The notes: generated by a model from the letters alone, not told the origin. Numbered from the stretch's first letter, positions 1 to 6,915 are shown. The stretch is DNA of 9,515 bases from an uncultured Clostridia bacterium (GCA_934167435.1 CAKPKZ010000057.1:1-9515); one strand, 5' to 3'. Numbers and translations: made by a program.

Positions 1-433
1 GATAAGAACCTTTTGTTATTTGACCTGTAATGTTTACCCAAGTATTATCTTCATATTGTTTGGCATTATCCATAGAGCATAAAAAACCAACTACAACAGA
101 TTGATAATTAGAGCTAATAATCATATCTCTAGCTAAAATAAATTGGTCATCTTGTAAGTCTAAAACTCTATATACATAACCAGAAAAATTTATTTTTACA
201 CCAACATAATCGTCTATATTTTCATGAACAGTTTTTAAAATATTAGTATAATTTGATGGCTTTATTTCACAAACTTCTTTTTTTATAGAATCAGTAACCT
301 TAAATGAACTATTAGCACCAGAAAATACTTTATAAATAACTATTCCCATAATAATAATCAACAAAATTACAACAAATGAAAAAAATATTTTAAAAGTTTT
401 ATTTCCATTAATTTTAAAATTATAAATAAACAT
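1..433 (-). CDS. Membrane-anchored TIGR03943/DUF1980-like protein (partial, C-terminus outside window)
   Basis: This minus-strand frame starts at ATG 433-431 and stays open to the window edge, giving about 144 codons of an incomplete protein. A ribosome binding site (AAGAGGA) lies 7 bases before the ATG. Residues ~15-38 form one hydrophobic transmembrane helix after a short lysine/asparagine-rich N-terminus. The visible remainder includes NIDDYVGVKINFSGYVYR, then QFILARDM, VVVGFLCSMDNA and DNTWVNITGQITKGSY. That order of segments resembles the OB-fold-like C-terminal domain of the TIGR03943/DUF1980 (YcgQ) family, recognised from memory. The usual cysteine pair after the ARxxM segment appears to be replaced by serine/asparagine. 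Function is not established; a cell-envelope role is inference. The gene is divergent from secA, and no convincing promoter was found for it in the 147-bp gap. Confidence 0.6.
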   Translation of the reverse strand, partial: MFIYNFKINGNKTFKIFFSFVVILLIIIMGIVIYKVFSGANSSFKVTDSIKKEVCEIKPSNYTNILKTVHENIDDYVGVKINFSGYVYRVLDLQDDQFILARDMIISSNYQSVVVGFLCSMDNAKQYEDNTWVNITGQITKGSY

Positions 434-510
434 AAAAATCCTCTTTTCTAATGTATTAATAAAACTTATGTAATAATATTTAAAATATGCATTAATTTTT
501 TATAAAATCC

Positions 511-539
511 TTGCTAAAAAGTTAATTTAGTGATATAGT
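511..539 (+). promoter_or_regulatory. secA promoter, extended -10 type
   Basis: A -35 box TTGCTA (511-516) is separated by 17 bases from a -10 box TATAGT (534-539). The -10 is preceded by TG at 531-532, giving an extended -10 motif (TGaTATAGT). Transcription would start near 546 and leave a ~35-base leader containing the secA ribosome binding site AGGAGG at 563-568. No operator or riboswitch is apparent in this short leader. Confidence 0.7.
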
Positions 540-580
540 AACAAAGACTTAAAATAAACTTTAGGAGGAATGAAGTTATA

Positions 581-3346
581 ATGGGAATGTTAAATAAAAT
601 ATTCAAATCATATAGTGAAAAAGAAGTAAAAAGAGTAATGCCATTAGTTAATAAAATTAATGGTTTAGAAGAAGAGTACACAAAATTAACAGACAGTGAA
701 TTAAGAGCAAAAACAGATGAATTTAAAAAACAATTATCAGAAGGAAAAACATTAGATGATATTTTACCAGAAGCATTTGCAACAGTTCGTGAGGCATCAA
801 AAAGAGCTTTAGGAATGAGACATTTTGATGTTCAATTAATAGGTGGAATTATTCTACATCAAGGTAGAATTGCAGAAATGAAAACTGGAGAAGGAAAAAC
901 ATTAGTTGCAACACTTCCTGTATATTTAAATGCACTGGAAGGAAAAGGAGTGCATGTAATTACTGTAAATGACTATCTAGCAAAAAGAGATAGCGAATGG
1001 ATGGGAAAATTATATAAATTTTTAGGACTTACAGTAGGGCTAGTTGTGGCAGGAATGGAACCATACCAAAAACAAGAAGCATATAATTGCGATATTACAT
1101 ATGGTACAAACAACGAATTTGGATTTGATTATTTAAGAGACAATATGGTTATATATAAAAATCAATTAGTACAAAGAGGACTACATTATGCAATTGTCGA
1201 TGAAATTGATAGTATTTTAATAGATGAAGCAAGAACACCACTTATAATATCTGGTAGAGCAAATGAATCATCTGACTTATACAAAAAAGCAAATGACTTT
1301 GTAAAAAAATTAACACCAAAAGTAATTGTAGAAGAAGATGTAAAAGATGTAGAACAAGCAGAAGATAACGAAAATTACGATTATATAGTAGATTTAAAAG
1401 CGAAGTCTGCATCATTAACACAAAAAGGAATAAAAAAAGCAGAGGAACATTTTAAATTAGAAAACTTTAATGATTTAGAAAACTCTACATTAGTACATCA
1501 CGTAAATCAAGCATTACGTGCTTATGGAGTAATGAAAAAAGACATAGATTACATTGTAAAAGATGGCGAAGTACTAATTGTTGATGAATTTACAGGACGT
1601 ATAATGTATGGAAGAAGATATAATAATGGATTACATCAAGCTATTGAAGCAAAAGAACATGTAAAAATAGCAGATGAATCAAAAACTCTTGCAACAATTA
1701 CATTCCAAAATTATTTTAGAATGTATAATAAATTATCAGGAATGACTGGTACCGCAATGACAGAAGAGGCAGAATTTCAAGAAATTTATAATTTAGATGT
1801 TGTAGCAATTCCAACAAATAAACCAATGATAAGAAAAGATGAAAACGATGTTATATATAAAAACGAAAATGCTAAATATAGAGCAATAGTCAATAGTGTA
1901 AAAGAAAGCCATGAAAAAGGACAACCAGTATTAGTAGGTACAGTATCAATTGAAAAATCTGAAAAATTAAGCAAATTATTAGACAAAGAAGGAATTAAAC
2001 ATACAGTATTAAACGCTAAATATCATGAACAAGAAGCTGCAATAATTGCACAAGCGGGAAAATTTGGTGCTGTAACAATAGCAACAAACATGGCAGGACG
2101 TGGTACAGACATTATGCTTGGTGGAAATAGTGAATTTTTAGCAAAAGAAGAAATGAAGAAAAATAAAGTACCTGCAAATTTAATAGAAGAGTCAAATACA
2201 TATTATGAAACTGACGATCAAGACATTTTAAGAGCTAGAGAACAATTCAATAAATTAGTTAAAAAATATGATGAAGAAATAAAAGAAGAAAAACAAAAAG
2301 TAATAGATGCAGGTGGATTAAAAATAATAGGAACAGAAAGACATGAATCAAGAAGAATTGACAACCAATTAAGAGGACGTTCTGGACGTCAAGGAGATAT
2401 AGGTGAATCTAAATTTTATATCGGACTTGATGATGACTTAATGAAAATATTTGGTGGAGATACAATAACAAAAGTATATAATACATTAGGAGCAGATGAA
2501 AACATGCCAATTCAATCTAGAATTATTTCTAACGCAGTAGAAAATGCTCAAAAGAAAGTTGAAGGAAGAAACTTTAGCATTCGTAAAAATGTATTAAAAT
2601 ATGATGACGTTATGAACGTACAAAGAGAAATAATCTATAAGCAAAGAAGAGAAGTATTAGATGGTGAAAATATAAGTTCAAATATAGCACATATGGTTAA
2701 CGAAATTGCCGCAGGAACAGTAAACATGTACGTTGAAGGAGAAGAACATACTTTAAATATAGAAGCATTAAATACAGAAATAATGAATATATTTGGTATT
2801 GAAATGTTTGAATACATTAAAGAAAATAAAAATAATGTAAATGCGATAATAGAAGAACTTCAAAAAAGAGCTGCAGAAAAATATCAAGTTAAAGAAGAAG
2901 AAATTGGCGCAGAACAAATGAGAGAACTTGAAAGAGTTGTAATGCTTAAAGTCGTTGATGAAAAATGGATGAACCATATAGATGCAATGGACGAATTAAA
3001 AGACGGAATCGGTCTTCGTGCATATGGACAATACGACCCAGTTGTAAAATATAGAACTGAAGGTATGGATATGTTTGAAGAAATGGTTGCTAATATAAAA
3101 TTGGACGTTGTAAAAATACTTATGAATATACGTAAACAAGGAGAAATAAAAAGACACGAAACTTCTAGAATAACAAGTGCAGCTCAAGAAGCTTTAAATA
3201 GTGTAGATAATGGTCAAAGAATAGCAAATGCAGATTCAGATGTTGATAGAACAATTAGAAATGAAGGACCAAAAATAGGAAGAAATGACCCATGTCCATG
3301 TGGAAGTGGAAAGAAATATAAAAATTGTTGTGGAAAAAACGCTTAA
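581..3346 (+). CDS. secA: Protein translocase subunit SecA
   Basis: SecA is the cytoplasmic ATPase motor that pushes unfolded preproteins through the SecYEG channel. This 921-residue protein is complete. The first nucleotide-binding domain has Walker A MKTGEGKT (100-107) and the DEAD-like VDEIDSILIDEARTPL (206-221). The preprotein-crosslinking domain follows. The second nucleotide-binding domain carries NMAGRGTDI near 503 and GTERHESRRID...GRSGRQGD at 584-606. The helical scaffold/wing region includes AYGQYDPVVKYRTEG. The C-terminus ends in a zinc-binding tail with C905, C907, C916 and C917 (CxC-x8-CC), used in other SecAs for lipid or chaperone contact. It is longer than B. subtilis SecA (841 residues), largely through charged insertions around residues 245-290 and 520-575, which seem usual for clostridial forms. 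ATG 581 is preferred because AGGAGG ends 12 bases upstream; ATG 587 is a less likely alternative. It is the host chromosomal gene beside the mobile region. Confidence 0.98.
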   Translation: MGMLNKIFKSYSEKEVKRVMPLVNKINGLEEEYTKLTDSELRAKTDEFKKQLSEGKTLDDILPEAFATVREASKRALGMRHFDVQLIGGIILHQGRIAEMKTGEGKTLVATLPVYLNALEGKGVHVITVNDYLAKRDSEWMGKLYKFLGLTVGLVVAGMEPYQKQEAYNCDITYGTNNEFGFDYLRDNMVIYKNQLVQRGLHYAIVDEIDSILIDEARTPLIISGRANESSDLYKKANDFVKKLTPKVIVEEDVKDVEQAEDNENYDYIVDLKAKSASLTQKGIKKAEEHFKLENFNDLENSTLVHHVNQALRAYGVMKKDIDYIVKDGEVLIVDEFTGRIMYGRRYNNGLHQAIEAKEHVKIADESKTLATITFQNYFRMYNKLSGMTGTAMTEEAEFQEIYNLDVVAIPTNKPMIRKDENDVIYKNENAKYRAIVNSVKESHEKGQPVLVGTVSIEKSEKLSKLLDKEGIKHTVLNAKYHEQEAAIIAQAGKFGAVTIATNMAGRGTDIMLGGNSEFLAKEEMKKNKVPANLIEESNTYYETDDQDILRAREQFNKLVKKYDEEIKEEKQKVIDAGGLKIIGTERHESRRIDNQLRGRSGRQGDIGESKFYIGLDDDLMKIFGGDTITKVYNTLGADENMPIQSRIISNAVENAQKKVEGRNFSIRKNVLKYDDVMNVQREIIYKQRREVLDGENISSNIAHMVNEIAAGTVNMYVEGEEHTLNIEALNTEIMNIFGIEMFEYIKENKNNVNAIIEELQKRAAEKYQVKEEEIGAEQMRELERVVMLKVVDEKWMNHIDAMDELKDGIGLRAYGQYDPVVKYRTEGMDMFEEMVANIKLDVVKILMNIRKQGEIKRHETSRITSAAQEALNSVDNGQRIANADSDVDRTIRNEGPKIGRNDPCPCGSGKKYKNCCGKNA

Positions 3347-3359
3347 TATCAAGGGTTAC

Positions 3360-3490
3360 AGAGATTGGACGAGTGAACATAAATATGAAAACATAGTAAA
3401 TTGTTTGCAATTTGTTTGCAAAATGTTTTCATAAGTTGATACGAAATCTCTAAAACACTTGAAAATAAAAGGTTGTGCAGTTGCAAACAA
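3360..3490. repeat. Nested inverted repeats with 11-bp-spaced direct repeats; candidate recombinase-binding or attachment region
   Basis: Two perfect 10-bp direct copies of TTGTTTGCAA lie at 3401-3410 and 3412-3421, offset by 11 bp (about one helical turn), and an exact inverted copy lies at 3481-3490. The direct pair is enclosed by an 11-bp perfect inverted repeat, TATGAAAACAT (3384-3394) and ATGTTTTCATA (3423-3433). That in turn lies inside AGAGATT (3360-3366) and AATCTCT (3445-3451). The block sits between the secA stop and the Int1 gene, where an attachment site with integrase or excisionase arm sites could lie. This role is inference. It could equally be a regulatory site or a structured 3' end of the secA transcript. 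Confidence 0.5.
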
Positions 3491-3504
3491 AATGAATATA
3501 AAGT

Positions 3505-3541
3505 AAAGAAATGTTATCATTCGTGGTAGCGTTTCTTTTTT
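3505..3541 (+). terminator. Strong intrinsic terminator with UUCG loop
   Basis: The left arm AAAGAAATGTTATCA (3505-3519) pairs with TGGTAGCGTTTCTTT (3524-3538) over 15 positions with three G-T wobbles and no mismatch, closed by a TTCG tetraloop (3520-3523). The 3' arm runs into a TTTTTT tract (3536-3541). It is oriented to stop transcripts coming from secA, 158 bases after its stop codon, and insulates int1 from secA. A weak TTGTGC/TATAAA pair (3473-3478 and 3497-3502, 18-base spacer) could start an int1 transcript inside or just before the hairpin, but this is not convincing. Confidence 0.85.
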
Positions 3542-3579
3542 AGTTTGTTTACATTCAAATTTTGAAAGGAGAATGTAAA

Positions 3580-4851
3580 ATGTCAAATGTAACAATCCAA
3601 AAGAGAGGAAAATATTATCAATACAAATTTGAAATAGCAAGTGTTGATGGTAAAAGAAAATTTTTAAACAAATCAGGTTTTAGAACAAAGTCAGAAGCAG
3701 AAAAGGAGGGAATACTTGCTTATAATGAATATCTAAATACTGGAAGAAGTACTAAATCTAACAAAATGAGTTATTCTGACTTTTTAGATTATTGGTTAGA
3801 TAATCATTGTAAAATAAATTTAAAGTATCATACTATAGAAGCATATAGCAATATAGTAAAAAATCATTTAAAACCTAATTTAGGCTTTTATAAACTATCT
3901 CAAATAACAAAACCAACATTACAAGATTTTCTAAATAAAGTATATGTTGAAAAAGGTTATAGCAAAAACTTTTTAAATAATATAAGAAAAGTATTAAAAT
4001 GTTCTTTTAATTATGCAACAGAAAATGAATATATTAAATTTAATTCTGCTGCGAATTTAAAATTACCTAAATATGATGTTCCACCAGATGATCCAGCACA
4101 CATATTTACCAACGAAGAAATTAATATGATATTAGATAGATTTAAAAATAATCATTGTGTATATTATGCATTCTTAACTGCATATTGCACTGGATTAAGA
4201 ATTGCAGAAGTATTTGCATTAACATGGGATGATATAGATTTAAACAATAAAACAATAACAGTAAATAAAAATATATTAAAGAAGAATCAAGCAGGAGGAA
4301 CAAAACAAAGACATATAAGTGGAAACTCAACAACAGTATGGTATTTTGGAACTTGTAAAACACAAACAAGTTATAGAACTATTCCTATAGGAGATACACT
4401 TGCAAACGCATTAAAGGAATATAAAAATGAACAAGAAGTACATAGAAAAAATTATGGAGATTCGTACATGAAACATTATAAAAAGACGGTTATAAATGAA
4501 TTTAACAATAAAGAAGAGATAAAAATAGTAAATGCACATGCTGAAATAGATGTTGCTTTACCAGAAGTTAATTTTGTATTTGTAAAAAATAATGGAGTAT
4601 ACGAAGGGACAGATAGTTGTAAATATCCTTTTAAAGTAATTCATTATGAATTAGGTATTCCATGCAGATTTCATGATTTTAGAGATACACACGTTACAAG
4701 ACTTATTGAAGCAGGAGCAGATATAAAAGCAGTTTCTAAAAGACTAGGTCATAGAAATATTGATATAACTTACAATATTTATGTAAGAGTAACAGCAAAA
4801 ATGGAAAATGAAACAGCAGATAAATTTGAAGAAATTTGTAATTGTTTGTAA
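3580..4851 (+). CDS. Tyrosine recombinase/integrase Int1 (Tn916-Int-like)
   Basis: This is a site-specific recombinase of the phage lambda/Tn916 integrase family, 423 residues and apparently complete. The N-terminal ~55 residues (VTIQKRGKYYQYKFE...) look like the arm-type AP2-like DNA-binding domain. A SAM-like core-binding domain covers about 64-155, and the catalytic domain about 175-415. All catalytic positions are visible: R207 in TGLRIAEV, K260 in GTCKTQTSYR, H365 and R368 in FHDFRDTH, H391 in RLGHRN, and the likely nucleophile Y401 in TYNIYVRV. The start is ATG 3580, with AAAGGAG at 3565-3571; a TTG at 3562 also opens the frame but lies upstream of that site. Unlike Int2, no excisionase gene precedes it. 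It is followed after 15 bases by a small unknown gene. Confidence 0.93.
   Translation: MSNVTIQKRGKYYQYKFEIASVDGKRKFLNKSGFRTKSEAEKEGILAYNEYLNTGRSTKSNKMSYSDFLDYWLDNHCKINLKYHTIEAYSNIVKNHLKPNLGFYKLSQITKPTLQDFLNKVYVEKGYSKNFLNNIRKVLKCSFNYATENEYIKFNSAANLKLPKYDVPPDDPAHIFTNEEINMILDRFKNNHCVYYAFLTAYCTGLRIAEVFALTWDDIDLNNKTITVNKNILKKNQAGGTKQRHISGNSTTVWYFGTCKTQTSYRTIPIGDTLANALKEYKNEQEVHRKNYGDSYMKHYKKTVINEFNNKEEIKIVNAHAEIDVALPEVNFVFVKNNGVYEGTDSCKYPFKVIHYELGIPCRFHDFRDTHVTRLIEAGADIKAVSKRLGHRNIDITYNIYVRVTAKMENETADKFEEICNCL
3604..3633 (+). repeat. 30-bp segment identical to one in int2 (copy 1)
   Basis: This stretch within the Int1 arm-binding domain is identical, base for base, to 8465-8494 in int2, encoding RGKYYQYKFE in both. 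The flanking codons are also similar but carry synonymous changes, so this looks like conserved homology rather than a recent copy. It could still serve as a short track for recombination that deletes the intervening ~4.9 kb. Confidence 0.9.
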
Positions 4852-4866
4852 TGGAGGTAGAAAAAA

Positions 4867-5154
4867 ATGGATAAAGTAAATAATGTGATAGTAATATTAA
4901 AAGATATGACTTTTATAAATAAATTAAGATTTGGAGTTTGTGTATTTTCAAGTAATTATTTGAATTTTAAATATGATAAAAATAAATATTATAAACAATA
5001 TGATGGATTATTAAGAGACTGGGATAAAGAATATTTTAAAAGTTTTTTAGATGCAAGAAAATATCCAATAATATTATTTGTACTGGCTAAAATGATGGAG
5101 ATGAATGAAGGAGAGAAAAATCAAGTAATAATGTGGCTTATAAATAATATATAA
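4867..5154 (+). CDS. Small protein of unknown function downstream of Int1
   Basis: This is a 95-residue protein I do not recognise. It begins MDKVNNVIVILKDMTF and ends MWLINNI, is rich in lysine, asparagine and aromatic residues, and has no signal peptide, cysteine cluster or clear helix-turn-helix. A clear ribosome binding site (GGAGG at 4853-4857) stands 9 bases before ATG 4867. The gene starts 15 bases after the int1 stop, so it is almost certainly co-transcribed with int1. Codon use matches the neighbours. Position suggests an accessory or regulator of Int1 function, but nothing in the sequence shows this. Confidence 0.7.
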   Translation: MDKVNNVIVILKDMTFINKLRFGVCVFSSNYLNFKYDKNKYYKQYDGLLRDWDKEYFKSFLDARKYPIILFVLAKMMEMNEGEKNQVIMWLINNI

Positions 5155-5170
5155 ATATAGTATGAGAAAT

Positions 5171-5212
5171 TTTGTCGAAATAATTGACAAATCTTGGAAA
5201 CGATGATATAAA
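5171..5212 (+). promoter_or_regulatory. Near-consensus sigma-A promoter with an overlapping dyad resembling two Spo0A boxes
   Basis: A perfect -35 TTGACA (5184-5189) is followed by a 17-base spacer and -10 TATAAA (5207-5212), the best promoter in the window. Overlapping the -35 is a dyad, TTTGTC (5171-5176) with GACAAA (5186-5191). The left half with its flank reads TTTGTCGAA (5171-5179), an exact match to the published 0A-box consensus TTTGTCRAA. The right half read on the minus strand is TTTGTCAAT, 8 of 9. This placement would suit repression, or regulation by Spo0A or an element-encoded repressor; that is inference. Transcription would start near 5219. Confidence 0.7.
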
Positions 5213-5218
5213 ATAGGT

Positions 5219-5475
5219 GTATTCGATAAAGGATACAACTGAAAAATTGAATAATAGATATTTCCCTGTTGTAGGTTTGAACCACTATATTACTCAAAGA
5301 AAAATAGTGGTAGATTAGAAATAATCTAAAAAGTACTTCGCGAGAAAATACTTTACCTACTGATCGGAAGCCAGAATGTGTAAGAGGCCCTTGATTCGTT
5401 GGCCTGTGTTGGTTAAGTGTGTAAAATGTCCAACAAGTATAAAGAAGTAATGTGTAAGTCGTAAGTGCTACAGAT
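5219..5475 (+). ncRNA. Candidate structured RNA with four-way junction, upstream of repA
   Basis: The sequence right after the strong promoter folds by hand into several clean helices and has no plausible reading frame. A 5' hairpin pairs GTATTC (5219-5224) with GGATAC (5231-5236). A closing helix GTAGGT (5271-5276)/ACCTAC (5355-5360) encloses three hairpins: CCACTAT/ATAGTGG (5282-5288, 5304-5310); TAGATTA-GAAA-TAATCTA (5311-5328), with a GNRA tetraloop; and AAGTA/TACTT (5331-5335, 5349-5353). Then come AGGCC/GGCCT (5385-5389, 5401-5405) and TGTTGG/CCAACA (5407-5412, 5430-5435). The region is visibly richer in G+C than its surroundings. It may be a leader controlling repA or a stand-alone RNA. 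Large RNAs such as the raiA and ARRPOF motifs are candidates to test because of the replication-gene context, but I cannot confirm a match. The 3' end is a guess. Confidence 0.6.
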
Positions 5476-5752
5476 GTCTTATTTAATTCACAGTAAACAA
5501 CAATATAATAATGCTCAAAAGTAGAAATGTAATGGGTTTATTAAAAGATACTTTTTTAGTAAGAAAGTACGTTTGTTTATTGCGGATTAAATAGACTTCT
5601 AGGTATCTCTTATGACTTTTTTGATTTTTATTCAAAAAAGTTAAGAAAAATTTTATGCAAGTGAGCAAAAATTTTTCAGTAAGAGTAAACGGAACTTCTG
5701 TATCATTTAATGGCTTTTTAGGGAGATATTTTAAATATATAGATATTGATAT
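5476..5752 (+). other. Non-coding AT-rich leader with hairpins before repA
   Basis: No convincing gene was found here. Two hairpins are clear: ACTTTTTTGA (5615-5624) with TCAAAAAAGT (5632-5641), loop 7; and GAAAAATTTT (5645-5654) with AAAATTTTTC (5668-5677), loop 13. The repA frame happens to be open from ATG 5655, but no ribosome binding site precedes that ATG, and the hairpins and terminator lie across this stretch. A TATAAT at 5504-5509 lacks a good -35 partner. The stretch could carry a replication origin for the excised circle; nothing visible proves it. Confidence 0.4.
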
Positions 5753-5788
5753 AAGGTTTCGTTTGATAAAAAAAGCGAAGCCTTTTTT
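5753..5788 (+). terminator. Intrinsic terminator or attenuator just ahead of repA
   Basis: The arm GGTTTCGTTT (5755-5764) pairs with AAGCGAAGCC (5773-5782) over 10 positions with two G-T wobbles, extended by AA/TT, with an 8-base loop. It is followed directly by TTTTTT (5783-5788). The repA ribosome binding site begins only 22 bases later, and no promoter fits into that gap. RepA expression therefore probably depends on read-through of this hairpin by transcripts starting upstream, for example at ~5219. Confidence 0.75.
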
Positions 5789-5822
5789 GTTGTTTATGCT
5801 ACTTGCTAGAAAGGAGGAAATC

Positions 5823-6812
5823 ATGGAAGATTTAAAAATTATTAATGCAGATAACTTATTATACACAACACTTTCAGAAAATGAATTTATAGTAGATGAG
5901 ATATTACCAGTTGGACTTCATATATTTTGTGGAGCTCCTAAAGTAGGGAAAAGTTGGTTAATGCTTGATTTATGTATTAAAGTTTCAAAAGGAGAAGAAA
6001 TTTGGAATTTAAAAACAAATAAATGTGATGTTTTATATTTAGCTTTAGAAGATACACATCAAAGATTACAAAAAAGACTATTTAAACTAACTGATGAGAT
6101 AGATTCTAATTTTCATATAGCAATAGAATCAAATAAAATTACAAATGGATTAGTAGTGCAATTAGAAAATGCTATAAAACAATATACTAATATAAGATTA
6201 GTTGTTATAGATACTCTTCAGAAAGTAAGAAAGCAAAGTAATGATGTAAATTATTCAGCAGACTATGGAGAAATATCAACATTAAAAGCATTTGCTGATA
6301 AAAATAAATTAGCAATTATATTAGTTCATCATTTAAGAAAACAAGATGATAGTGATGTTTTTAATAAAATATCAGGTACAGCAGGAATAATGGGAAGTAG
6401 TGATACAACATTTATACTAGAAAAGAAATCTAGAGATGATTCAGTTGCAACATTATTTGTAACAGGTAGAGATGTTGAGTATCAAACATTTATATTAAGG
6501 TTTGAAGAATGTAGATGGAATTTAATAGAAAGGTCTTTTCAAAAAGAACTTGAAATAAAAAATGCTCCAGAGATAGTAAGTAATGTTATATCTTTTATCA
6601 ATGAAAATAAAATGTGGCAAGGAACTGCAACAGAATTATTAGAAATATTAGATAAAAAAGATATAACACCACAATATCTTACTAAAGTTCTAAACGAATA
6701 TAGTAAAACAATTTTATTAGATAATAAAATAATTTTTACAACATCTAGGACAAGTACAGCTCGTTTAGTAACTTTGAAGAAAGATATTGATGAACTTACA
6801 GAGCGGAGCTAA
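5823..6812 (+). CDS. RepA-like AAA ATPase/helicase (AAA_25 family)
   Basis: This 329-residue protein belongs to the RecA-fold hexameric helicases related to RSF1010 RepA (AAA_25), common next to mobilization genes in small IMEs and plasmids. Walker A is GAPKVGKS (37-44). An acidic strand LYLALED (71-77) holds the likely catalytic glutamate. Walker B is LVVIDT (126-131), and a sensor-like VHHLRK lies at 168-173. The C-terminal ~60 residues (WQGTATELLEIL..., ARLVTLKK) look like the winged-helix tail usual in this family. ATG 5823 is chosen because AAAGGAGG (5810-5817) lies 5 bases upstream; an open extension to 5655 has no ribosome binding site. It presumably unwinds DNA for replication of the excised element, although no separate initiator or primase is seen. 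Its 3' end overlaps a 27-codon frame (6790-6873) with an acidic tail, so a frameshifted end is possible. Confidence 0.87.
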   Translation: MEDLKIINADNLLYTTLSENEFIVDEILPVGLHIFCGAPKVGKSWLMLDLCIKVSKGEEIWNLKTNKCDVLYLALEDTHQRLQKRLFKLTDEIDSNFHIAIESNKITNGLVVQLENAIKQYTNIRLVVIDTLQKVRKQSNDVNYSADYGEISTLKAFADKNKLAIILVHHLRKQDDSDVFNKISGTAGIMGSSDTTFILEKKSRDDSVATLFVTGRDVEYQTFILRFEECRWNLIERSFQKELEIKNAPEIVSNVISFINENKMWQGTATELLEILDKKDITPQYLTKVLNEYSKTILLDNKIIFTTSRTSTARLVTLKKDIDELTERS

Positions 6813-6814
6813 AA

Positions 6815-6890
6815 ATGACATTAGCATTTATGATAATGTCATCAATGACGATGATGACGCTAAATTTATATAGCGGTTGAATCGTCATTG
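6815..6890. repeat. Two adjacent hairpins after repA with TGACGAT-type repeats
   Basis: Immediately after the repA stop, ATGACATTA (6815-6823) pairs with TAATGTCAT (6834-6842). A second hairpin joins CAATGACGAT (6843-6852) to ATCGTCATTG (6881-6890) with an inner helix CGCTA (6858-6862)/TAGCG (6871-6875), separated by a symmetric 5x5 internal loop. There is no T-tract, so these are not ordinary terminators. The motif ATCGTCAT recurs at 7139 and 7148 just before the relaxase gene, suggesting binding sites for an element-encoded protein. Confidence 0.7.
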
Positions 6891-6898
6891 TAGGAAGT

Positions 6899-6915
6899 CC
6901 AGATGGAAAATCTGG
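6899..6915 (+). repeat. Short hairpin upstream of oriT
   Basis: CCAGAT (6899-6904) and ATCTGG (6910-6915) form a perfect six-pair stem with a GGAAA loop, eight bases before the oriT hairpin. It is probably part of the extended oriT or relaxase-accessory site; that role is inference. Confidence 0.55.

Noticed and set aside
3562..3579. Earlier TTG start for Int1
   Set aside because: The AAAGGAG ribosome binding site lies inside this extension, directly serving ATG 3580. Int2 also starts at the equivalent ATG.
3356..3640. Minus-strand 94-codon frame across the secA-int1 gap
   Set aside because: It runs through the terminator and repeats and into int1, with low-complexity hydrophobic sequence and no supporting signals.
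5219..5475. Group II intron, tmRNA or tRNA in the structured region
   Set aside because: No domain V-like hairpin, intron protein, tag-peptide frame, CCA end or cloverleaf was found.
5655..5822. In-frame 56-codon upstream extension of the RepA-like gene
   Set aside because: No ribosome binding site precedes ATG 5655, and two hairpins plus an intrinsic terminator lie across or beside the stretch, while ATG 5823 has an excellent AAAGGAGG.
5483..5866. Minus-strand 127-codon open frame opposite the repA leader
   Set aside because: It overlaps the repA start and terminator, lacks a ribosome binding site and shows no domain. It is best explained as an AT-rich shadow frame.
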